Origin: Natronomonas gomsonensis
GTDB taxonomy: Archaea; Halobacteriota; Halobacteria; Halobacteriales; Haloarculaceae
Assembly: GCF_013391635.1 (NCBI RefSeq)
Contig: NZ_JACAWU010000002.1
Location: 558,001 to 622,000 of the forward strand
Direction of reading: 5' to 3'
Length of the DNA stretch: 64,000 nucleotides
Under the pieces are notes generated by a model, which did not search any database, was not told where the DNA came from, and saw nothing but the letters and a program-made list of their open reading frames with translations. The translations under genes were made by a program, and so were the position numbers. Of this stretch, positions 41,471 through 49,499 are shown piece after piece. The first letter of the stretch is position 1; every line of letters begins with the position of its first letter.

Positions 41471-41977
41471 ATGCTCTCGGAAGGGACGACCGCGCCCGAC
41501 TTTACCCTCTCTGGACTCGGACTGCCGAACGACGCCGACGAACGGAGGATGACCGAATACCACCTCGAGGAGTTCGCTCGCGGCTCCCCGACACTTCTCG
41601 CGTTCTACCCCGGCGATTTCAGCCCCGTCTGTACCGACGAACTCTGTTCGCTGCGCGATATCGCCCTTTCGGCCATCGACACGTCCCGAGATGTCTACGG
41701 TATCTCCCGGGACAGCCTCTTCACCCACGAGGCGTTCGCCTACGACCACGACATCGATTCCCCGCTTTTGAGCGATGTCGAAGGGGACGTCTGTGCAGCC
41801 TACGACGCCATCCACGAGGAGGACGCGGGGGACGGCGTCGAAGCGGGACTGGCCAAGCGGACCCTGTACGTTCTCGCGCCGGACCTGACAATCGAATACG
41901 CCTGGCAATCGGACGACCCCTGGGTCGATCCCGACATCGAAGCGGTCGTCGACGAATTAGTCGCCGCAGGGTCCTGA
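41471..41977 (+). CDS. Peroxiredoxin (AhpC/TSA family)
   Basis: A 168-residue thiol peroxidase that reduces hydrogen or organic peroxides. The peroxidatic cysteine is in FYPGDFSPVCTDELC (about residue 55), preceded by the usual Tyr-Pro. A second Cys two residues after Thr-Asp-Glu-Leu and another near DVCAAY are candidate resolving cysteines. Partner thioredoxin reductase TrxB is encoded in the same window but not nearby. Confidence 0.88.
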   Translation: MLSEGTTAPDFTLSGLGLPNDADERRMTEYHLEEFARGSPTLLAFYPGDFSPVCTDELCSLRDIALSAIDTSRDVYGISRDSLFTHEAFAYDHDIDSPLLSDVEGDVCAAYDAIHEEDAGDGVEAGLAKRTLYVLAPDLTIEYAWQSDDPWVDPDIEAVVDELVAAGS

Positions 41978-41993
41978 ACGGCCGGGGCCCGAC

Positions 41994-42518
41994 CTACTCC
42001 GCGTCGCCGTCGATTGGTTCAGCGGGGACCCCGGCCCACGTCTCACCGGCCGGAACGTCCTCGGCGACCAGTGAGTTCGCGGCGACCTGTGCCTCCTCGC
42101 CGATTTCGACGCCCGGCAGAACGACTGCGCCGGCGCCTATCATCGCTCGCTCGCCGACGTTGACCTCCCCGGTTCGGTACTCTTCCTGAAGGAACTCGTG
42201 ACACAGCAGCGTCGCGTCGTAGCCGATGATGGCGTCGTCGCCGACGGTGATGAGTTCGGGCCAGAACACGTCCGGGGTCGACTCGAGTCCCCACGAAACG
42301 CCGGTCCCGACGTCGACGCCGACGCGGCGCAGCAGCCAGTTCTTCAGCCGGAGACTCGGAGAGTGTCGCGCCGCGACGATGAACGCGTAGTTGAACGCGA
42401 CGCGGAGGGGGTGTTTCGCGTCGGTCCACGACTGGAGGGAGTTGCGTGGTCCCGGCGTCGGATGGCGAGCGAGTCGCTCGTGGCGGGGCTGGCCGTCCGT
42501 CTCGGAGCCGTCTGTCAC
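41994..42518 (-). CDS. Hexapeptide-repeat acyltransferase (left-handed beta-helix)
   Basis: A 174-residue acetyl/acyltransferase. Hexapeptide repeats build a left-handed beta-helix: VGDDAIIGYDATLL, VGERAMIGAGAVVLPGVEIGEEAQVAANSLVAEDVPAG. A His near HEFL is the catalytic candidate, and a WAGVPAEPI tail is typical of maltose/galactoside O-acetyltransferases. Start: a GTG at 42518 lies between this domain and the helicase stop; longer ATG-like starts overlap the helicase gene. It is transcribed the same way as the helicase and starts 31 bases after its stop, so co-transcription is likely. The acceptor is unknown. Confidence 0.78.
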   Translation of the reverse strand: MTDGSETDGQPRHERLARHPTPGPRNSLQSWTDAKHPLRVAFNYAFIVAARHSPSLRLKNWLLRRVGVDVGTGVSWGLESTPDVFWPELITVGDDAIIGYDATLLCHEFLQEEYRTGEVNVGERAMIGAGAVVLPGVEIGEEAQVAANSLVAEDVPAGETWAGVPAEPIDGDAE

Positions 42519-42549
42519 GAATCGACTATCGGGGGGTACCGATTTGAAC

Positions 42550-44433
42550 CTACTCCTCGCCGGCGGGGACTGCGTCGTCGCCGGCAACCCGTCCACCGCC
42601 GAAGGCGACGGGGTCGGCCTCCCGGACGCGGACGCCCCTCGAAGCGAGGTGTTGGGTGCGCTTGCGGGCGAAGTCTTCCTCGCGTGTTCCTCGCGTCGCG
42701 AGGACGTACATCCGCGCTTTCCCGACGGGGCGCATCGTCCGGCCGGCCCGTTGGGCACCCTGGCGGCGCGACCCGCCGAGTCCCGAGGCGGCGATGGCGA
42801 CCTCCGTGTCGGGTAAGTCGATGCCCTCGTCGCCGACCCGGGAGACGACGATGGTATCGATCGGACCGGTTCGAAACCGGTCGAACAGCCGACTTCGGCG
42901 GGCGTGTGGCGTCTCGCCGCTGATGAAGGGCACGCCGAGGGCCTCCGCTATCGCGTCGCCTTGCTCGATGAACTCCACGAATACGATGGCTTTCGAACCG
43001 CGGTGGTCGCGGAGAATCGCCTCGATTTCCTGTACCTTGGCGGGGTTGGTCGCCGCGAGTTGCCGCTTTTCGTGGCCAGCGCTGGAGCCGTACTCGTTGC
43101 GGTGGGTCTCGGAGGCCCACGGGAGGTACCGAATCTCGACTTCGGGTTCGGCGACGTAGCCGGCGTCGAACAGCGCGTCCCAGTCAGTGCCGATGGGCCG
43201 GCCGACGAGGGTGTAGATGTCGCGTTCCTTGTCGTCTTCCCGAATGGGCGTCGCCGACAGTCCGAGCCGATGTTTCGTCTGCAAGTCAGCGCTGCGGCGG
43301 CTTATCGGCGCCGGGATGTGGTGGACCTCGTCGTAGACGATGAGTCCCCACTTCCGGGAGTCGAACAGCATCCGGTGGCGGTCCATCCCCGCCGTCTGGT
43401 AGGTGGCGATGGTGACGGGGCGAATCTCTTTTTCGCCGCCGTGGTACTCCCCGACCTGCTCGGCAGTGAGGGAGGTGTCTTCGAGGATTCGCTCGCGCCA
43501 CTGGGCCGCCAACTCCCGAGAGGGGACCAAGATTAGCGTCTCACCCTCGATGTCCGCCATGATGCCGAGGGCGGCGACGGTCTTGCCGGACCCCGGCGGC
43601 CCGACGAGGACGCCCGACTTCGCGTCGGCGAAGCGAGCGACCCAGTCGGCCTGATACGGGCGCAAGTCGAGTTCGAGTTCGAGGGGGAGGTCGTCGCCCA
43701 AATCAAGCTGGCGATCGTCCTGTACCGGGTAGCCGGCCTCGTACAGCGTTCGCTTGAGTTCGGCAGTTTTCTCCTCGGCGACCCACGCCGTCTCGTCGCC
43801 GATGCGGGCCCGGAGGATCCCGTCGTCGAGGTGCTGTTCGGCGACGTTGCCGAGTAGGTCCGCGCTCTGTGCTTCGAGGACGACGTAGCCGTCCTCGTGA
43901 GTCGCCAGTCGGAATCGGTGGGCGCGAGTCCACTGTCCCTCGACCCACTCCTCTAGGGCGTCGTAGCGACCACCGAGCGCAGAGCGGATGGTCGTCCGGA
44001 GGTCCTCGTAGTCGTCGTGCGGGACGTTCCAGATGTCCTGTTCGCGGAGTTCGTAAATGTACCCCTGCTCGCGGTTCGTATCCCGGAGGTGTGCGAACTG
44101 GGAGAGTCGCGCGCGGGTGAACTGTGTGGGGTTGTCGGCGACGATTTCGCGGCGCTTCGGGAACACCGTGATGCGTTCGCGAGCGGCGGTTTCACGATAG
44201 TCGCTCGGGAACCAGACGACCGGGTCGGACTCGACGTCGAGTCGCTGGAGGTCGCCGGTCTCGACGAGGGATTCGAGGGCGTCGACGGCGGCCGACTGTG
44301 AACAGTCGACGAGGCGGGCGACCTCGCTGGCGGTGACGACCGGTCGCTCGTGGCGTTCGAGAGCGTCGAAGAACGTCCCAACGTCGACCGCCGGGTCGTC
44401 GGGTTCGTCGGGCGTGGCGGACTCGTCGGTCAC
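42550..44433 (-). CDS. XPB-like superfamily 2 helicase (Rad25 family)
   Basis: A 627-residue SF2 helicase. The N-terminal part (about 1-210) has a winged-helix-like segment, followed by a damage-recognition-like domain. The helicase core has Walker A GPPGSGKT, DEVHH (Walker B), SATPIRED, which includes the Arg-Glu-Asp (RED) motif of XPB, and the RecA2 motifs GDEGIDLP and QRAGRTMRPVGK. It resembles archaeal XPB, which couples with the nuclease Bax1; no bax1-like gene is adjacent. Start: GTG 44433 (Val-Thr-Asp-Glu); a TTG further up is possible. Confidence 0.9.
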   Translation of the reverse strand: MTDESATPDEPDDPAVDVGTFFDALERHERPVVTASEVARLVDCSQSAAVDALESLVETGDLQRLDVESDPVVWFPSDYRETAARERITVFPKRREIVADNPTQFTRARLSQFAHLRDTNREQGYIYELREQDIWNVPHDDYEDLRTTIRSALGGRYDALEEWVEGQWTRAHRFRLATHEDGYVVLEAQSADLLGNVAEQHLDDGILRARIGDETAWVAEEKTAELKRTLYEAGYPVQDDRQLDLGDDLPLELELDLRPYQADWVARFADAKSGVLVGPPGSGKTVAALGIMADIEGETLILVPSRELAAQWRERILEDTSLTAEQVGEYHGGEKEIRPVTIATYQTAGMDRHRMLFDSRKWGLIVYDEVHHIPAPISRRSADLQTKHRLGLSATPIREDDKERDIYTLVGRPIGTDWDALFDAGYVAEPEVEIRYLPWASETHRNEYGSSAGHEKRQLAATNPAKVQEIEAILRDHRGSKAIVFVEFIEQGDAIAEALGVPFISGETPHARRSRLFDRFRTGPIDTIVVSRVGDEGIDLPDTEVAIAASGLGGSRRQGAQRAGRTMRPVGKARMYVLATRGTREEDFARKRTQHLASRGVRVREADPVAFGGGRVAGDDAVPAGEE

Positions 44434-44492
44434 TGACGGCCGTAGGAGTCGAGTGGACAAAAGCGGCCCGTGTCACCGACGCGTCGTGTAAG

Positions 44493-44738
44493 TTAGACGG
44501 CCAATCGAGTACGGACGGCGGCGACGGCCTCCATCGGGTCGACGCGGCCGTCGGGGTCGACCGACCACACCGGTTCGTCGTCGACGTGGACACAGAACAC
44601 CTCCTCGCCGCTGGGGTCCAGCGTGACACCGTCGATTTCGTCGTAGTCACGGAGATAATCCGAGAGAATTCGCTGTGTCGCGACCGCCTCGGCCCCGAGC
44701 CGACACGGGGCGCAGTACTCGATGGCGATTCGTACCAT
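44493..44738 (-). CDS. SelW-like Rdx (CxxC thioredoxin-fold) protein
   Basis: An 81-residue protein of the SelT/SelW/SelH Rdx family. It opens Val-Arg-Ile-Ala-Ile-Glu-Tyr and has Cys-Ala-Pro-Cys at residues 9-12, the redox CxxC of the thioredoxin-like fold. Bacterial and archaeal relatives have Cys in place of selenocysteine, as here. The family is thought to act in thiol redox balance. ATG 44738 is taken; five additional residues upstream are not conserved. It lies 59 bases upstream of the XPB-like gene on the same strand and could share a transcript with it. Confidence 0.75.
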   Translation of the reverse strand: MVRIAIEYCAPCRLGAEAVATQRILSDYLRDYDEIDGVTLDPSGEEVFCVHVDDEPVWSVDPDGRVDPMEAVAAVRTRLAV

Positions 44739-44857
44739 ACCAACCGACAACACGCAGATAATTTAATGACAGGTGTTGGTGGCAGGCGTTGCCAGAAGAC
44801 ACACCTTCGAATTCCGGAACGGACAACGGTTATCCCGCCTCGACACCCACCGGGGAT

Positions 44858-45121
44858 ATGCTCAACCTCAACCTCGATTCGTTCATGGTCGAGTTCAAGG
44901 ACGGAAGCATCAAGAACGTCGGCCCGACCGACAAGTCGGCGACCGCCAAACTGTTCGACGTGACCGCCGTCGAGGGGCGTGCATTCGGTGACCGACGGGT
45001 CAAAATCGTCGCCACCGACGCTGAGGGCAACGAGGTACAGCTGGCCCTCGACCCCGAGCAAGCCGTCGCGGTCGCAGACGACATCGACGCGCTGCGCGAG
45101 GAAAGCGCGGTGTTCGAGTAA
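44858..45121 (+). CDS. Small conserved protein, unknown function
   Basis: An 87-residue protein with two beta-rich halves (MLNLNLDSFMVEFKDGSI..., RRVKIVATDAEGNEVQLALD) and a C-terminal acidic helix. I start at ATG 44858, where a possible TATA-like patch (GGTTATCC, about 28 bases upstream) supports leaderless transcription. The product looks soluble and cytoplasmic. I do not recognise the family. It is followed 58 bases later by another small gene. Confidence 0.6.
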   Translation: MLNLNLDSFMVEFKDGSIKNVGPTDKSATAKLFDVTAVEGRAFGDRRVKIVATDAEGNEVQLALDPEQAVAVADDIDALREESAVFE

Positions 45122-45179
45122 GCTTTCGGTCACCAAGTGAGGCCGGCAGGCTTTTTCTTCAGCGCTCGATGCATCGGGT

Positions 45180-45470
45180 ATGAGTGACTTCGACCTCGAC
45201 TTGCAGACGGCGGAGGGAGAACTCGACGAACCCGAATCGGGCGGGCAGGTCGTCCTCGGTGTACTCGACGGAACGACCGACCCCGAGGAGTGGGTCGGCC
45301 ACATCGAAAGCGGCGACGTACTCGTGTTGAACGTCGAGGGCGACCTCAACGAACTCGCAGCGGGGTTCGCCCGCGAGATTCGGGACATGGGCGGGGAGTT
45401 GATGCACTTCCGGGACTTCCTCGTCGTCTCCCCACCCGGCCGGGACATCGACACCGACCGTCTCAACTGA
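45180..45470 (+). CDS. Small conserved haloarchaeal protein (possibly DUF5779)
   Basis: A 96-residue acidic protein with an alternating beta-alpha pattern (VVLGVLDGTTDPEEWV, GDVLVLNVEGDLNELAAGFAREIRDMGGELMHFRDFLVVSPPG). From memory it resembles the haloarchaeal DUF5779 group, but I cannot confirm that. A CTTTTTCT patch about 26 bases upstream of ATG 45180 is a likely TATA element. Its stop overlaps the VOC protein gene on the other strand by 8 bases. Function unknown. Confidence 0.65.
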   Translation: MSDFDLDLQTAEGELDEPESGGQVVLGVLDGTTDPEEWVGHIESGDVLVLNVEGDLNELAAGFAREIRDMGGELMHFRDFLVVSPPGRDIDTDRLN

Positions 45471-46161
45471 GAAACGTCAGGTAGTGGCCGTCGGGGTCAC
45501 GGATTCGGACCCCGCCGTCGAGGGACTCCCGTTTCGTCACGCGAGCGGCGACGGAGTCGGCCACGCGTTCGGGATCCTGTGAGTCCACTCCCACGTCCAC
45601 GTGGACGCCGCCGCGGGCGTCGGCCAGTCCCAGATGCGGTTCCCACAACTCGATGTCGAACGGGCCCGTCGTCAGCCGCGTCCGTCGCCTGCTGTCGCCC
45701 TGGTCGACGATTTCGAAGCCGAGGTCGGTGTAGAACGCCTCCGCACTCGGGAGGTCTTCGACCTCGAAGACGACTTCGAAAATCCCCGAAAGCGTCGGAC
45801 TGTCGCGGTCGGTGCTCTCGCCCGCACTCCCGATTTCGACGCAGTTACCCTCGGGGTCGTAGAAGTACAGCGACCGCATCCCGCCGAAGTCGACCTCCTG
45901 TAGTTCGAAGTCGTCTTCGAGGCGGTCCCACCACGCCTCGTAGTCGTCTTCCGAGCAGGCGAAAGCGTAGTGAGTGTGGAGTCCGCCCCGAGGAACACCG
46001 TCGGGTCGGCGAAGGCGGAGTTCGGCGTTACCGCCGACGTCGAGGACGGCTTCCCGGTCGGATTCGGAGATGACCGGAACGTCGAGGTGCGTGCGGTAGA
46101 ACTCGACGACTGGGTCGAGATACTTGACCTCCAGCGTCAGCCAGCGGCACGCACCGAGCAT
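45463..46161 (-). CDS. VOC-superfamily (glyoxalase/dioxygenase-like) two-domain protein
   Basis: A 232-residue protein with two paired beta-alpha-beta-beta-beta modules typical of the vicinal oxygen chelate superfamily. Candidate metal ligands include the Glu in CVEIG of the first half, His-Thr-His (GLHTHYAF), and the later DIELWEPH and GVHVDVGV segments. Glyoxalase, ring-cleaving dioxygenase or resistance functions are all possible; the substrate is unknown. ATG 46161 is supported by a TATA-like box (GTTTATC) about 26 bases upstream. It is divergent from the MBL-like gene at 46270 and shares its promoter region. Confidence 0.82.
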   Translation of the reverse strand: MLGACRWLTLEVKYLDPVVEFYRTHLDVPVISESDREAVLDVGGNAELRLRRPDGVPRGGLHTHYAFACSEDDYEAWWDRLEDDFELQEVDFGGMRSLYFYDPEGNCVEIGSAGESTDRDSPTLSGIFEVVFEVEDLPSAEAFYTDLGFEIVDQGDSRRRTRLTTGPFDIELWEPHLGLADARGGVHVDVGVDSQDPERVADSVAARVTKRESLDGGVRIRDPDGHYLTFLS

Positions 46162-46184
46162 ACAGGAGATGTGGCCGCCACGTC

Positions 46185-46191
46185 GATAAAC
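46185..46191 (-). promoter_or_regulatory. TATA-like element of VOC protein gene
   Basis: GTTTATC on the minus strand is centred about 27 bases before the ATG at 46161. It is one half of a divergent promoter pair with the element at 46239. Confidence 0.5.
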
Positions 46192-46238
46192 CCCGGGGGA
46201 GGTCGGAGGGGGGTGGTGACGACTGCCGGCACTCCGAG

Positions 46239-46247
46239 ATTTATACC
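46239..46247 (+). promoter_or_regulatory. TATA-like element of MBL-like protein gene
   Basis: ATTTATACC is centred about 27 bases before the ATG at 46270. This is a near-consensus haloarchaeal TATA box and a clear leaderless start. Confidence 0.6.
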
Positions 46248-46269
46248 CTGTCGGGCCGTTCCTGTCGGT

Positions 46270-46935
46270 ATGCCGATTAAAAGCTCCGGGGCCGCGGAGA
46301 TGGAAGTCGTAGACCGCTTCGACGAGGGAGTCGGCTGGATTGCCCACCCCGAGGAGACGATGCAGCGTGCCTCCCATGCCGTCGTCAGCGACGGCGAGGT
46401 GTGGGTCCTCGACCCCGTCGACGCCGACGGAGTCGACGAACTGCTGGCGGAGTTCGGCGAGGTCGCCGGTGTCGTCACGCTCTTGGACCGGCACAAGCGT
46501 GACTCTGCAGCCGTTGCCAACCGCCACGACGTACCCGTCTTCGTCCCCGAGTGGATGAACGGGGTCGCCAACGCTCTCGATGCCCCCACCGAACGGTTCG
46601 GCGACCGGTTGGCCGATTTCGAGGTCGAAGCACTCGTCGACAATCCGCTCTGGCAGGAGGCGGTCCTGTACGACGGCGAGACGCTCGTCGTTCCCGAGGC
46701 ACTGGGAACCGTCGACTACTTCCGAGCGTCCAGCGAGGACCTCGGTGTTCATCCGATGCTGCGGATGATTCCCCCGCGATCGCTGCGGGAGTACGACGCC
46801 GAGCGGCTACTCGTCGGCCACGGCCCCGGCGTCTTCGAAGACGCGAACGAACTCATCAGAACCGCCATCAAGGGCTCCCGCTCGAAGGCCCCCAATATGT
46901 ACATCAAGAGCTTCAAGCAGTTTTTGGGATTCTGA
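46270..46935 (+). CDS. MBL-fold-like protein with altered metal-binding motif
   Basis: A 221-residue protein whose pattern follows a metallo-beta-lactamase fold (strands VGWIAHPE, SHAVVSDGEVWVLDPVD, VAGVVTLLDRHKRDSAAVA, ETLVVPEAL, RLLVGHGPGV). In place of the expected H-x-H-x-D-H it reads Leu-Asp-Arg-His-Lys-Arg-Asp, keeping one His and the Asp, while a C-terminal GHG is kept. It may bind one metal or be non-catalytic. Near-consensus promoter at 46239. Function unknown; the neighbouring VOC gene is divergent. Confidence 0.7.
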   Translation: MPIKSSGAAEMEVVDRFDEGVGWIAHPEETMQRASHAVVSDGEVWVLDPVDADGVDELLAEFGEVAGVVTLLDRHKRDSAAVANRHDVPVFVPEWMNGVANALDAPTERFGDRLADFEVEALVDNPLWQEAVLYDGETLVVPEALGTVDYFRASSEDLGVHPMLRMIPPRSLREYDAERLLVGHGPGVFEDANELIRTAIKGSRSKAPNMYIKSFKQFLGF

Positions 46936-46981
46936 CACCGTCGATAGGCTTTTGCTCGTGACAGGAGAACCGCCGACAGGA

Positions 46982-49102
46982 ATGGGTTCCGGCACGAGCG
47001 GTGGGGAGGGAGAACACATCAACCGTGTGTCGGTACGCTCCCTCGATGGCGAGTGCGGGATTCGCATCGACGACCGTATCGAACGGCGCCACTGCGAGAT
47101 TCGAACGGACCGTCCGTCAGACCCGACGCCCGCCGACGAGACGCAGTTCAGATACCCCGTCGACACGGCGGTCCAACTCACGGCCGGGCGACTCACGTTC
47201 GAAGGGTTCTCCCGGACCTTCGTCCACGACGGTCCGGACGTTACCGAAGTGGAGTACTTCGAGTCGGTGTCGTTCGACGACGGCCACTACACCCTCGAGC
47301 TGTCGGGGCCGGTGAAACTCTACGTCGAACTCGAAGGCGCGATAGACGTCCAGACGACCGTCACCGAGATGGACGTGTCACTCTCGGAGGCCGCGTCGGT
47401 CCGAATCGGTGCCCGCTCGTATCACGAACAGCCGGCGGCGACGGTCACCACGACCGACGACCCTGTGGACGTGATGGCCGCCGTGTCGACGTTCGGCAGC
47501 GCGATGAAGACGACCGGGAGCGAGCGGTCGTATCCGACACTCCGCGGGCACCCGCCCACGCTCCAAAGAGGGTCGTCGCTGTCCGTCCCCAACGGGCTAC
47601 AGCCTCCCGAGACGGACGTTCACATCGAAGTCCCGGAGTCGCTGTTCGAAACGCTCGCCGTCGCACCGCTGGCGTACTATCTCGGCGCCGAAGTCGTCCC
47701 GGGGCCCGACCCACAACTCGTCGTCGACGGGGAACCGTTCTCCCTGGAGGGAGACGGCGGCTTCGAGCGGACCGTCGAGCGGACGCTCAAGCGGACCTTC
47801 TTCCTCGACTGCGTGGTGCGGACGGCAGGCCCCCGGTCGATTCCGCTATACGAGCGACGCGCCGTCGAATCGTCGCTCGATATCGACCTGAGCGATCTGT
47901 ACGGACGGTCCGGCGCCGAGCGGCTCGCGGCGTACAACACCGTCGATTACGACGCGATTTCGTCGTTCGTCCCCACGTGGAAACTCACGGCCCACGTCGA
48001 CCCCGTCGGGTCGAGTCTGGAGGTGCTACCGTTCCTCGTCGACGACCTCGCGGTCGTCCGCTCGCCGTCACAGCTCTCCGTGGCGGGGGACGACCCGTTC
48101 GCCCAGAACGCCGACCCCTTCGAGGCATCGACGCCCGACGACGGCGAGTTCGTCCGCTCGACGACGCGTTCTCCATCGGATTCTTCGGCAACCCCGAACC
48201 AGCACGTCCAACCCGACCAGACGGACTCCCTCGAACAGACGTGGGTCGGGGAGGGAACGCCGCTGGGCGCCAGCAAAGCCATCCCGGAGGCGTTCCGGAA
48301 CCGACTGGACCGCGAGCCCCGCGACGGCGACATCGAAATCGTCGTCGTCTGCAACGACGAGGAGATGCTGGAGGAGCGCGACGTCGCCGCGGAGGTGTAC
48401 GGCTCCCGCGAGGAGTTCCCCATCGACGTGACGTTCTACGAGGATTTGACCACCGACCGCCTGGCGCTCGTCCTCGAATCCGACGTGGATTTCTTCCACT
48501 ACATCGGCCACGTCGACGAGGGGGGCTTCGAGTGCTCCGACGGCCTGCTCGATGCCGATTCCGTCGGCAACATCGACCTCGACATCTTCTTTTTGAACGC
48601 CTGTCGCTCCTACCGGCAGGGTCGGCGACTCATCGAAAAAGGCGCGATTTCGGGCGTCGTAACGCTCGACGACGTGATAAACAGCGGTGCGGTCCGAATC
48701 GGAAAGACGCTGGCAAAACTGCTCAACTACGGGTTCCCGCTGCGGTCGGCGCTGAACATCGCACGCGAGCGGAGCATCGTCGGGACGCAGTATCTAGTTA
48801 TCGGAGATGGGAACGCGGACATAGCACAGACACAAAGTGGTGTACCCGTTCTTGGAACGGTTTCTTCCGCCAACGGAGAGTACGAAGTTACTCTCGATAC
48901 GTTTACCACTAGCGGTTTCGGTATCGGTTCTCAGTTCCGTCCTGCAATCGAAGGTAACGAGATGGTGTACTTATGTCCTGGAACCCTGCCGACGTTCGAA
49001 GTACGTGAATCAGCGTTAGAACGTTACTTCTCTACGGGTGTATTTCCAGTATTGCTAGATGGGGAGTTCACTTGGACGGATCGCCTTCGGTCCGATAACT
49101 GA
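46982..49102 (+). CDS. CHAT-domain (caspase-like) protein with N-terminal beta-rich domain
   Basis: A 706-residue protein. The C-terminal CHAT domain has a caspase-type dyad: His510 in FFHYIGH and Cys541 in FLNACRS, with a short compact spacing. About 400 residues of beta-rich and mixed sequence precede it (LELSGPVKLYVELEG, domain pairs around 200-400), then an acidic Ser/Thr/Pro-rich linker (about 385-430). CHAT proteases act in bacterial cell-death and defence systems by cleaving partner proteins; many archaea carry uncharacterised members. The last third of the gene's 3' region (after about 48790, residue 603) changes from about 65% to about 49% G+C. It faces a 51-residue hydrophobic protein gene (49110-49265). 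Start ATG 46982 is chosen over one ten codons upstream. Confidence 0.8.
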   Translation: MGSGTSGGEGEHINRVSVRSLDGECGIRIDDRIERRHCEIRTDRPSDPTPADETQFRYPVDTAVQLTAGRLTFEGFSRTFVHDGPDVTEVEYFESVSFDDGHYTLELSGPVKLYVELEGAIDVQTTVTEMDVSLSEAASVRIGARSYHEQPAATVTTTDDPVDVMAAVSTFGSAMKTTGSERSYPTLRGHPPTLQRGSSLSVPNGLQPPETDVHIEVPESLFETLAVAPLAYYLGAEVVPGPDPQLVVDGEPFSLEGDGGFERTVERTLKRTFFLDCVVRTAGPRSIPLYERRAVESSLDIDLSDLYGRSGAERLAAYNTVDYDAISSFVPTWKLTAHVDPVGSSLEVLPFLVDDLAVVRSPSQLSVAGDDPFAQNADPFEASTPDDGEFVRSTTRSPSDSSATPNQHVQPDQTDSLEQTWVGEGTPLGASKAIPEAFRNRLDREPRDGDIEIVVVCNDEEMLEERDVAAEVYGSREEFPIDVTFYEDLTTDRLALVLESDVDFFHYIGHVDEGGFECSDGLLDADSVGNIDLDIFFLNACRSYRQGRRLIEKGAISGVVTLDDVINSGAVRIGKTLAKLLNYGFPLRSALNIARERSIVGTQYLVIGDGNADIAQTQSGVPVLGTVSSANGEYEVTLDTFTTSGFGIGSQFRPAIEGNEMVYLCPGTLPTFEVRESALERYFSTGVFPVLLDGEFTWTDRLRSDN

Positions 49103-49109
49103 AGTCTAA

Positions 49110-49265
49110 TTATGGGCCTGCGTACGCGCCGCCAGCACCTGCTCCCATACCTGCCTGGCTCAGCAGCAGCAGGGCGGTGAAAACGACGCCCGCCATTCGA
49201 GGGTGCTCTGCGAGGAACGTCTTGATTGAACTCGACTCCGACTCGGGGGTAGTGCTTGCGGACAT
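49110..49265 (-). CDS. 51-residue hydrophobic protein convergent with CHAT gene (DUF7503-like)
   Basis: A small open frame from ATG 49265 to TAA at 49110-49112. The protein has a polar, acidic-rich N-terminus (Ser-Ala-Ser-Thr-Thr-Pro-Glu-Ser-Glu), an Ile-Lys-Thr-Phe-Leu-Ala-Glu-His-Pro-Arg-Met segment, one hydrophobic helix (about residues 24-38) and a Gly/Ala-rich end. From memory it resembles the small haloarchaeal DUF7503 group, whose FLAEHPRMMG segment it shares. A TATA box (49291-49300) lies about 30 bases upstream, supporting expression. The stop codons of this gene and the CHAT gene are 7 bases apart. Function unknown; it is a candidate membrane partner of the CHAT protein. Confidence 0.7.
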   Translation of the reverse strand: MSASTTPESESSSIKTFLAEHPRMAGVVFTALLLLSQAGMGAGAGGAYAGP

Positions 49266-49499
49266 TACACTTCGTTCAAAGGAGGGTAGACATATAAAGT
49301 TTTTGTCAAATTAAAGATAAAATTAACGTATGCCGCCCGTCTGCCGTCTCGACGCTCGCCCGCACGGGTTATTTATAATCACGTGTTAACTTCCCTCACG
49401 ATACGGCTAATGAACTGTTAGTTCTACCGACGGGCCGCCTCACAGCGTGAAAATTCGGCCGTCCGACGGACATTTACCGCTGTTCGTCGTACTATCCCC
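49266..49499. other. A+T-rich 234-base divergent spacer
   Basis: The longest spacer in the window. The first 65 bases are strongly A+T-rich and hold the promoter of the 51-residue protein. The remainder carries a TTATTTATAATC cluster at about 49369-49380 and a GTTAACTT patch at about 49384, a likely promoter region for the gene at 49500. No tRNA, inverted-repeat array or open frame was found in it. Confidence 0.5.
49291..49300 (-). promoter_or_regulatory. TATA box of the 51-residue protein gene
   Basis: CATATAAAGT (minus strand ACTTTATATG) is centred about 30 bases upstream of the ATG at 49265. It sits within the A+T-richest stretch of the window (about 49266-49330), well placed for a leaderless transcript. 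Confidence 0.6.

Noticed and set aside
45970-46935. Longer N-terminal extension of the MBL-like protein at 46270
   Set aside because: The extension overlaps the VOC gene on the other strand and its promoter; the ATG at 46270 sits 27 bases after a near-consensus TATA box.
47053-48912. Open frame of about 619 codons in another plus frame of the CHAT gene
   Set aside because: Its translation is dominated by arginine and lacks motifs, typical of a shadow frame; the CHAT frame has the dyad and domain structure.
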